Origin: Euglena gracilis
Lineage: Eukaryota; Euglenida; Euglenophyceae; Euglenales
Assembly (NCBI GenBank): GCA_039621445.1
Contig: CP154956.1
Span: forward strand, 42,370,437-42,434,436
Reading direction: 5' to 3'
Length of the DNA stretch: 64,000 bases
The position numbers were made by a program, and so were the translations under genes. The notes beneath the pieces were generated by a model. The model did no database searches and had not been told where the DNA came from. It saw only the letters and a list, made by a program, of their open reading frames with translations. Position 1 is the stretch's first letter; each line of letters starts with the position of its first letter. Of the stretch, positions 55,049 to 64,000 are shown piece by piece.

Positions 55049-56678
55049 GACATCCCCATCCGCATCGCCCGGACGGTGAAGAATTTCCAGGCCCTGCCGT
55101 ACATTGTCGGGGAGAACCCGCACATTAACCGCATCTACACCTCGTTCTGGGGTCTGCCCTGTCCCCCCCCAGCCCAGCCCAGCCCAGCCCAGCCCAGCCC
55201 CTGTTCTGGAGGGGCCACATTTTCTCCCTCAGAGTGCCTGGTTGGTTGCCAATTCAGGGTGGCCAATACGTTTCCAATTTCGGTGGTGGTTTAGTCAAAA
55301 AAAAATACCAACCAGAACTTCCCACGTGGCTGGGGCGGAGGCAATTGGATGGGACGCAATTCCTGCCTCCGCCTCAATAACCTCGTCACTGTGTCAGAGG
55401 GGTTCCAGCGGATGGTCCGGTTCCCTCCGATTGAGACCCTGGAGGATGAGAAGCGGTTCAACCAGGTCTTGACCCGCCAGGTGTCAGGTCTGCCTTTGAC
55501 ATTGTGAGACCTTTGCTCGAGAGTTCGAGTCGTTGCAAGGGTGAGATTGTCTGTGACTCCGCAGCCTGCAAGCCTCAGATTGTCTGCTTGTCTGCAAGCC
55601 TTCATCAGAATTGGGAGGATAGGACTCAGGGTTATTGTCTAAAAGTAGAGGTTGGGCGCACATTACAGCTCCGAACCCCATCAATGGTCTGGCGGTCACC
55701 CTGAGCTGCAAGTCCCTTCTGAGTGCCAAAGTTCTGCCATGAAATCTGCAGGCCTGAATTCCTAACCATCCACATCAGAGAAGCAACTTCAAGAAGATCA
55801 AAACCACAGGTCAGGATATGGGAACCCCCCCTGCGAAACCCCATGGGTGGTGGGTGGGGGCGGTCAACCACCCCCCTCCCGGGTGGGGGTTAACCCCCCC
55901 CCCGCCAGGCTTACCTGTTTATGCTTTAGAACCACTCTTGCGTTTCGCAATATCGCAATCACAATCACAGATACCGAGTCCACCGCACACCTCCTGGGCT
56001 GGGGCATCAAAGAAGTCCGGGCACTTCCTGCCTCCTTGGGTGTGCCTCGCCCCCAGGCGCATGATGTGTGCTGGTGGCCGTATGCCACCCTGGGTCGCTG
56101 ATCTTTTTTGTCTGGACAGGGCTGGATTACGAGTACCTGGACGAGTTCATCGAGAACCGGCTGTTATTTGCCCCAACCCCAAACCCAAGCCAAGCGTTTT
56201 GCGAAGCGAACCCCTCCCTGGGTTGGGGGCAGGGTTCGATATAAGGAGGGCGTACATGGTTTAGGTGGGGGGGTGCCCCCCCCTCCTGGCCCGCAGGGGG
56301 GGTCCGGACTACCCCCCCACCTGCAAGGGGGGTCCGGACCAACCCTCGGGGGGTACCCGGGACCCCCCCCAAAAGGGTCAATTTTTTCCTCCGGCGCTTT
56401 GCGCCGAAAATTTTTTGCATTTTTGGCCAATTTTTGCCCAAAAAGTTCCCAAAATGGCACTTTTGGTCGTTTTGGGGGGTCAAAATTTTTCGGTCACCCT
56501 GACCGCGCCACTGTTTAGGTGGGGGGGTGCCCCCCCCTCTCCTTATATCGAACCCTGGTTGGGGGTGGTGCGGGCATCGGCAGCCATCCGGCAGACAACG
56601 GCCAGGAATCGGAGCTAATGGCCGACCGGCTGTCCCGCCGACTGCTGGTGGAACAGCACATCGCCCTCCACACCCCCC

Positions 56679-56722
<44 letters not shown>

Positions 56723-59700
56723 CCTCCAAAAACTCATTCTATTTGTGTGGTTATTTAGCCACCCCAAACCAATTTTATCGGGGGGAAAGTGGCCGATTGC
56801 GAGCTCCACCCAGTCGTTAACCTTAGTGCTCTCATTCGTCAATGTCTGAATATTAATTCAAGAGCAGTTATGCAAACAGGGCGTGCGATTAACGGGACGG
56901 GACCAGAATGCAGCTTAAGAAGATTTGACCCCCCCCGGAGGGTCAAGCCAGCCAGCAGCCTTTTTTTTCTTCTTCAGCCAGCAGTCTTTTTCCAGCCCCG
57001 GACCCCCTCCATGAGTTTTATTTATTCCCTGCCGCTGGAAGTTTTATTAATTTTCAGCCACTGGACAGCAACAGAGTTTTCGCTCGGAAATGGGTCAAAA
57101 ACGGTCGAAAACGGGTTGGAAAAGGAGTGGCCGGGGAAAAGGACAAAAAATTAATTTTTTTTGCATAATTGGCAGTTTTTTGACACTTTTGATTTTTGGG
57201 TGCCCGTTCAACCCCAGGTCGGGCCCAGCTCCAGCCCGGGACCCCTATGGGGGGGGTCAAGCCAGCAGTCATTTTCCAGCCAAAAATTTTCCAGCCTCTG
57301 AGCTGGACCCCGGGGGGGGGGGGTCGCCCTGGAACGGACCCTCCGTCCCCCCGGAGGGTTCCAGCCAGCCAACAGTCATTTGGGGTGGGGGGAGGGGGTA
57401 CCCTTTCTGTCCAGCTGCCCTCAGGCAGCTGGAAAGGAAAATAGCTAATGGTGGGTCGAAATGGCAAAAAATGCAAAAATGTTGGAAAACAGGATACCCA
57501 GCTAGAATTTTTGGAGTGAAGACATTGAGTCTTTCTCCATTTTGAAGATCCTTGGTCCTTTTTTTTTTTTTGCGGTTTTCATTTTTTCCAATCCGGTTTT
57601 GACCTCTGTTTGTGCCCACAAGGCCCTGGATCCAAACCCCTTGTTTGTTGTGAGCCAGTTTCAATTTTGTGGTCCTTTGCTAACGCCAGCGTTTGCCAAA
57701 TTTGGTGCAGAACCGATCAAAAAAAAGCTGTCCACTTTTGTATGTTCTGGTGTTTCTAGGTCACCAGTGACTGCCAATCTCACTGCCCAAGGAGGATTTG
57801 TGATTGTTATTGTGATTTGGGATTGCGACAGAAATGCTTTTTCGCAAATTCTCAACCCCCATGATGCCTTCAATACATTCTTCTTGGAAGAAGGGGAAAT
57901 GCTGTGGCAAACAACATCTGCAACAGCTTGTTTCATTAACCATTGGCAGATCCACCGGCAGCACGTTCTGTAAATATCTCACACAGGACAACTACCGCGG
58001 CGTCTTCAACACCCGCTGCAAACCGCATCGGATTGTCACAGTGTGCCCCTTTTTTTGTCTTTTCCTTCTGTGGCATTTTTGCATGCGCTGACTGCGATCG
58101 CTATGGATTGGAAGTAACACCTGGCCCTAACTCATTGGCATAGGCGTATTTCTTGTTCAGCCACCTGTGGAGCGGAATTAATCTTCAAAATCTCGAAATT
58201 GATTTACCGCATACCTGCGGATTATTGCTGAGCACGTGTGCTTGCGTAATCCCCAACCGCACTTCTCCCCCCCACCTTGTGGCAGAACGCGCTGGGCGAC
58301 GCGGCGGAGCTGTGTGAGGGCCGCTTTGGCCGTGCGCCGGTGTACCGGGTGGAGGGAGACAAGAACCTTGCGTTCACGTACATCCCACGTCTAGGGCGTA
58401 GCTGAAGCTGGAGGGGAACCCCCAGGGGGCCCTGCCGAAGATTTTTTTTTATTAAGGTCTGAAACTGGTGAGGGGATTGGTTAGGGCTGACTGGTTCACC
58501 CCAGAGTGGGGGTTCCCCCCATTTTCGGCGAGAAGTGCCGAAATAGATTCTGGACCCCAAGGCGACACCCCACACATCTTGGGTGGGTAGGTGAGTGTTA
58601 GACCCCTCAGGTGGACGAGTCAGCGATTCTCTGCCGGCAACACCTGGAGTATGTGCTGCTGGAGCTGTTCAAGAACGCCGCCCGTGCCACGATGGAGCGG
58701 CGGGAGGCGATGGAGAAGGAGATGGCCGGGCGGGCCGGTGTGGGCTCCCCTCCTCTCCCCCCACCCACTACCCACCCCGCTCTGGGGAGTATTCAAATGG
58801 TCAAAGAACCTTGCAGTGGTGTGTGCCCCGTAACACAATACCTGTGCACACTTTGTTGTCCTCTTGGACCCCCTGCAAGTGACCTGCTTGTCAAAGCACA
58901 TGATGGTGGTGGGTTTTCTGCCCAACAATGCTGGGGGATGATCGCATGGTTTTTGAAACAGAAGTGAGAGGGAATGGATTCAGGGTGGCCAGGGCTGCGG
59001 GTGGGCCGGAGGGATGTAGCGGGGGATGCTCTATGTGTCTGTGTCGCAGGGGGCCAGCGGGGCCCCCGGCTGCCGCAGCTGCCCATCCAGGTGGAGATCG
59101 GGCTGGGGAAGGACGACCAGTTCGTCCACATCGTCATCAAAGATCAGGTGGGCCCCGCCCTCGGGGTCAGGGCTGTACAGAAATCCCCACAACCCTATGG
59201 GCAGGCACCTATGGCCGACCAGGGCTGACCAGGGCCGACCATGGCCGACCAGGGCCGACTATGATTTTCAGGACCCCCGTAGGTGGGGGTTCCGACCAGG
59301 GCCGACCAGGGCCGACCAGGGCCGACCAGGGCCGACCAGGGCCGACTTGCATGTGTTGGCCGACCGAAGGGGAATGCATGAAGGAATTCGGCAGCTTTCC
59401 CTCTGGAACAAGCACCTCTGATGATGCTGGGCGATGCAGGGCGATGCTGGGCAATGCTGGGTGATGCTGGATTTTTGGAGACCAGAGGTGGGGTTCCGAT
59501 GCTGGGCGATGCTGGGCGACGCAGGGTCTTAGGCGGCCGGATTCGCACTTAAGGTTTTTTCTTTTATTTGCGCATTTGCGCGCATTTACGATTTTTTTGA
59601 TTCTGCTTTGATTCGGCTGTGAAGGTCAGGGGGGTTTGAAAATACGTGAACAAGACAGTGCAAAAAATGAGCGAAATTCTGATTTTGGCTGGGAGACCCC

Positions 59701-62700
59701 CGGGACTTTGACGAAAAATGGCGTTTTTGGGGTGCGGAAATGGACTTTGTACGTCGAAACCCCCGGGACCTTGCCGGCCCAAAGGGAAAAAAACGCAAAA
59801 AAGCACCATAGGAAGGGGACCTTTGCTGCCCTTGTTGCTCCTTTCGGCTGTGTCCCCGGGTGTGTCTGAGCTGCCGGCGGTGTGCGTCCTGGGTGTTTGC
59901 CGAACTGCTTTGCTTGCGGCGCCTTGGTGTGGTGTTTTTGGCGTGTTTGTTTCAGTGCGGGGAGGAGGTGCCGGGGGGTGTGGGAGTGATGTGACCAAGC
60001 CGGCGGGAAGGACACAGGGGAAGGAAGGTGAGTACGGGGTGTTTGACAAGGGAAGCGCAGAGGGGATGAAATAGGGTCCGTAGGGAATGAAGGGAATAAA
60101 GGGGAACGGGTGTCTCCCACCCGGCTCATACCCGGGATGCGCAGAACCAGTTGTGTGGCGAAGGACCCTGCAGGAGAAGCCAAACACTGGAAGGACAAAA
60201 TTGTGTTTATGCGCGCAAATGCGCGCATCAACATGTTTATGTTGATGCGCGCAATTGCGCGCATAAACACAACTTTGTCCTTCTGGGATTGGGCTTTGGC
60301 ACCCATGAACTGACGCCGTTGAAAAACTGCGTGACATAGAGGCCCTGACGGTACGGACTGACGGGCCATCCAGTTGGTGAGTTTGTCACACTGTTTGTCA
60401 CCGGCGCAAGCTTATGGGCGCAAATGCGCGCACCAACAAAAATTATGTTTTATGCGCGCATTTGCGCAAATGCGCGCATAAAACATAATTTTTGTTGGTG
60501 CGCGCATTTGCGCCCATAAACACAAGTAAGAACGGTGTGACGGAAACACAACCGTCAAACAATGACAGCAGATGTGGTTTATTTGCGCATTTGCGTGCAT
60601 CACGTTGTTTGTGGGCTCAAATGCGCAAATAAACTGCATGCAGAAACTGCACAATTTATTATGTTTATTTGCGCATTTGCGACCACAAACAACGTGATGC
60701 GCGCAAATGCGCAAATAAACAACTAACGGAGAAGTAAAAGGTGATTTCATTTGGTCCTCCTGCAACTACCCTTAGTGGCTTCTGAATGAGTTGAAAGCAA
60801 ATGGCCACACCGTCTCCTCCGGTATATGGTGTTATTGTGCCATTTGTTGACCATTGACAGGTCCCACAAAAGATGGGGACGTAGGATCTCCAGAAGGTGC
60901 GTGCATAGCCACCCAATAACGGTGCACCTCCACCGGCACCAATTTTTGGGCCCCAAGGTCCCTGCCGCTGACCTGCGGCCTGGGCTCCGCTGTTAAAGCC
61001 CCATCAGCTGCTGATGCTTCAGCACCCAGCAGGCCAGCATCCACCTCCCCGGTGCAACGACACCCACCACAGCGGCCACGTTATACCCCGCAACCGGGGT
61101 GTCAGACTGGGGGTATGACGTGGTGCCAGTGCATGGCAACCAGCAGCCGAAGAGAGGTAGCCCTCAAGCACCCGTTCCTTTGGATGCAAGGGAATGATGA
61201 AGCTTTACCCCTGGATTTGGTGCATCAAAACGGTGGGACCCACTCCCCCCAAATTATGCACAAAAACCAGTGTTTTTTACGTTTTTCAAGGGAAAAATGG
61301 CAAAGAAAACCAGAAAACGGACTCCGGCCCGACACGTCCCGGGCATTTCAGGTGCCAAATTTTGCCTTCTTGCAACGCAGAACTGTTGCAGAAAAGGTGT
61401 CCAACAGTCACAGGTCGTTTGCACGTCATCAATTCATTACATTTAACTGTTAAACGGACGACGCCAAAACAACAGGTCGTGTGGGCCTGGTAACAGCAGT
61501 GCAAATGTTCACACGTAAGACAGGCAAATTTTGGCCAGTCACATGCCGTGTTCCAGTGAACACTCCACACCACCTCTCACCACAAATTTCATCAGCATGT
61601 AATTGTGGCGCAAGTCAATGGTTGGCGTGAGGAATTGCGTTCGCCAGCTGTCACGGAGGAGGAGATGGTATCGCACAACTGATGTGTGTTGATGCGCGCA
61701 TTTGCGCAAATAAACACAGCTTTGTTTGTGTGCTCTAAGGCTCCAACAAACACATCATTTTGAAGCGGTGTATAGAATGCGCGCACAAACGTAATTGTGT
61801 TTATTTGCGCAATTGCGCGCACCAACACGTCCATCACGTTTTAAAACCTCGTAGGGCCATGGTCCTCATTGGTGTCTTTTAACATAGAAAGTAAAAGTAC
61901 ATGTTGGTGGGCGCATTTGCGCAAGTAACCATAACTATGGTGGTGCGCGCATTTGCGCAAATGCGCACATCACCAAATGTGTTGGTGCGCGCATTTGCGC
62001 CCACAAACACGTCATTTTAACATCATCGGTTTGTGTTTTATTTGCGCAAATGCGCCCATAAACACAATTGTTTTTATTTGCGCAATTGCGCGCATAAACA
62101 CACATCAGCTGCGTGACGGCTGCCTCACGTAGTCTGTGTGTGTGGTGGTGTGATCTAATGAGGCCCCGTATGTTCTCACCGGTGGCGGCAGTGTCCAAGC
62201 CAGTTCAGCCAGCACGTCAGCACCGTTTCCAGGTGTCGTCACAAGGGGTGTGTGCCTCTCTCCCGTTTGATGCACAACAGCACCAGTCTCACCCCCAGCC
62301 CTATTCACGTCACCTGGTAAGCAGCATGCACACCAGACCACTGGGAGTTAATCCCCTCCAATAGAGGGGTGTAACGGTTCTTAAATCGTGTTCTGGGTGT
62401 CAGGGTACAGGGTTATAAAAAAAATGGTACATTTGCGCAATTGCGCGCATCCAAAGGAAAAAAGCTTAAGTGCGAATCCGGCCGCCTAAGAGGGTGTTGC
62501 TGGGCGATGCTGGGTGATGCTGGCATTTTTTTGTATATTTTGAAGAGCTGAACCCATTTTTGGATAATTTTCTCACAAATCTCCAGTTTTACACCCATTT
62601 TGGCCATTATGGACCAGTGTTTGTTAAATTTTGGGGCTATTTGTCACTGATTTGGCAAATATAGGGCTAATTTGGGTCAATCTGAGCATTTTTTATGGTA

Positions 62701-64000
62701 TTTTGGCCAATTTGCACCCTTTTGGTAATTTTGGGTCATTTCTCACAATCTTTTGTGGATTTTGTTGGCGTTTTTGGATAATTTCTGGATATTTCAAGCC
62801 ATTTTAGGTCATTTTGGTTGCTTTTGGGGAGCCAATGGAGGCCTTATGGGGCACTTCCTTTTGATCTTGTCGAGACAATTCAGAAAATCATTGCATCCCT
62901 TCACATTTTTCCTGTGAAGGATACCCCCACCTGTGGCCGATTATTTGCCGACCAGGGCCGACCAGGGCCGACCAGGGCCGACCAGAGCACCAAAATGGGA
63001 AGTGACCATAGGTGCCTGCCCATGGGGTCGACCAACCCCCCCCCCCCCCACTCCCATCCTGGTGGTGGGGGGGGGGGGTTACCCCGTCCCATCAGGCCTT
63101 CCCGTATTTCTTGGGGCGCCGATTTTGAGGTCAAAATTTCCTTCGGCGCCGAAGGAATTTTTTTCTTCAGTGGGTGCCATGGTGGATGGGGGGGGGGGGC
63201 GACCCACCCTGCCCCCACCTCCCGGGTGGGGGGGCCAACCCCCACCAGGCCTTCCCGTACATGTTTGGGGTCATCGGCAACACCCCTTCCCAGACCAACC
63301 CCACGGGTGGGAATGGATGAAGGTGGGCACAGCAGCCGTCCCGTGCCCCAGGGCGGCGGCATCCCGCGGGACAAGCTGACGGGGGCCAACAGCGTGTGGA
63401 GCTACGGCTTCACCACCACCACGGGCACCATGCCTGTCCACCAGGCCAAGATTTCCTTGGCCGAGGAGCACGTGTGGCGTCCCCCTCCCTTCAATTGTTC
63501 TGCCTGATTGGCTGGGTCCCCTTCATGAAAAAGTACTTGAAGTATCCTGGGGCATCCAATTTTCTGACAAGATGCAAAACATTTGTCAGTCCAAAAATTT
63601 GAGAAATGTCCCATTTTTGAAATTTCGTGGTCAAAATCTTTCTTAGTGATTTCATGTGTTCAGTGATTTTATGTTTTTCATTGCTGCCAAGTTTCCAACC
63701 CCTAGGTGTTTTTTAAAGACAAGCATCGTCCTTGGTTTTCCGCAATATGCAAAATCATGCCTTTCTTCACCAATTATCGTTTCTTGGGACATGTTTTGAT
63801 ACCCTTCGTGATGGACCTCTTTGAAGCTTGCATGTAGGTTTCACCCTCGTGGCTCCTTCGTTCTTTCTGCCACGCAGCGCATCAACCAACAGTTCCAGCT
63901 GGCAGGCTGGGGTTTCGGCCTGCCCATGTCCCGGCTGTACGTGCGGCAGCTGGGCGGGGACATCACCCTGTACTCCATGCCTGGGTACGGCACCGCCGTG
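55049..64000 (+). CDS. Mitochondrial dehydrogenase kinase (PDK/BCKDK family), partial
   Basis: A GHKL-fold protein kinase that phosphorylates the E1 subunit of pyruvate or branched-chain 2-oxoacid dehydrogenase. Exons with consistent phases: 55,049-55,151 (RTVKNFQALPYIVGENP); 55,341-55,487 (VTVSEGFQRMVRF); 56,120-56,162 (LDYEYLDEFIENR); 56,584-56,680 (RLSRRLLVEQHIALH); 57,987-58,040 (DNYRGVFNTRCKPHRIVT); 58,286-58,388 (DAAELCEGRFGRAPVYRV); 58,624-58,737 (HLEYVLLELFKNAARATM, N-box); 59,050-59,147 (HIVIKDQ, G1 Asp); 63,352-63,471 (GGGIP, YGFTTTTG); 63,878 to beyond 64,000 (GWGFGLPMSRLY, G2 box). ATP-binding motifs are intact, so it is probably functional. LPYIVGENP is closer to BCKDK than PDK. 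The N-terminal exon with the transit peptide lies upstream, unseen; the C-terminus is beyond the window. Introns hold MITEs and a 3-kb transposon. Confidence 0.93.
56230..56557. mobile_element. hAT-type MITE in kinase intron
   Basis: The termini share 19 inverted bases (CAGGGTTCGATATAAGGAG), flanked by an exact 8-base duplication GTTGGGGG (56,222-56,229 and 56,558-56,565). These features define hAT elements. A second inner repeat, GTTTAGGTGGGGGGGTGCC, lies near both ends. 328 bases, no ORF. Confidence 0.85.
56681..56720. repeat. (GT)n at a 5' splice site
   Basis: About 20 GT units begin exactly at the donor of the 56,584-56,680 kinase exon, so the splice-site GT is the first unit of the microsatellite. 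Confidence 0.85.
56930..57500. repeat. CCAGCCAGCAG/C-run foldback in kinase intron
   Basis: Repeated TCAAGCCAGCAG and TTTTCCAGCC words, G/C-run arms (57,245-57,360) and CAGCTGCC inverted words. No coding. Confidence 0.5.
59217..59345 (+). repeat. GGCCGACCAGG tandem repeat in kinase intron
   Basis: About ten 11-base units of GGCCGACCAGG. The same unit recurs (four copies) at 62,949-62,990 on the other side of the inserted transposon. Confidence 0.85.
59418..59527 (+). repeat. GGGCGATGCT tandem repeat
   Basis: Ten-base units GGGCGATGCT/GGGTGATGCT. The array continues at 62,496-62,523, so the transposon inserted within it. Confidence 0.8.
59528..62490. mobile_element. 3-kb transposon with 26-base inverted ends
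   Basis: Perfect 26-base inverted termini (left starts CTTAGGCGGCCGG) and 5-base duplication AGGGT (59,523-59,527 and 62,491-62,495). It sits in the kinase intron between 59,147 and 63,352. The interior holds more than 20 copies of GCGCGCATTTGCGCAAAT-type palindromic words, often paired as hairpins (60,205-60,270; 60,415-60,525; 60,660-60,720; 61,905-62,100). No transposase family was recognised, so it is either non-autonomous or of an unfamiliar type. Confidence 0.85.
61286..61573 (-). other. Cys-rich frame inside the 3-kb transposon
   Basis: A 95-codon minus-strand frame with CDWPKFACLTCEHLHCC, TTCC and CKRPVTVGHLFC. It could be a zinc-binding exon of the element's transposase. No family match, and the plus strand is also partly open. 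Confidence 0.25.

Noticed and set aside
59564-60337. 257-codon minus-strand ORF in the 3-kb transposon
   Set aside because: Pro/Thr/His-rich, crosses several GCGCAAAT hairpins and has no recognisable transposase motif.

Overview
This is intron-rich nuclear DNA from a microbial eukaryote with a large, transposon-filled genome. Exons are GC-rich with GT-AG introns, and coding sequence is a small part of the window. The retroelement types (non-LTR elements with a C-terminal nuclease, a chromovirus) and the C/G homopolymer-rich spacers would suit an alga or similar protist, but I cannot name the organism. No rRNA, tRNA or CRISPR array was seen.

Two host genes are supported, both on the + strand. 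At about 42.66-47.93 kb is a DUF676-type serine esterase with Ser, Asp and His motifs in separate exons. From 55.05 kb to the window end is a mitochondrial dehydrogenase kinase (PDK/BCKDK family). Ten of its exons can be chained with matching splice phases, and it runs off the right edge.

From 1 to 41 kb the window is mostly nested mobile DNA. 1.3-2.8 kb: a hAT-like element. 3.6-10.5 kb: a tandem array split by a 4.4-kb Tc1/pogo-like transposon with TA target duplication. 10.5-22.7 kb: non-LTR retrotransposon A (+), interrupted at 13,181-20,993 by a GATC-flanked inverted-repeat element (X) that itself holds a second retrotransposon of the same family, B (-). A and B encode reverse transcriptase, a Cys/His knuckle and a PDDEXK-like nuclease, carry 2A-like (NPGP) motifs and share a 3' hairpin tail. 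25.1-26.6 kb: a decayed chromovirus (-). 37.4-39.6 kb: a palindrome-bounded unit with a PHD-finger ORF. 40-42 kb: only repeats. The introns of the two host genes are also loaded with foldback elements, a hAT-type MITE and a 3-kb inverted-repeat transposon.

The most distinctive novelty candidates are: (1) a set of short elements with C-run/G-run termini at duplicated TA dinucleotides, two of which interrupt transposon genes so that excision with one TA restores the frame; (2) a retrotransposon polyprotein with four 2A-like motifs and a WMNPPF domain; (3) the 3-kb intronic transposon packed with GCGCAAATGCGC-type palindromes.
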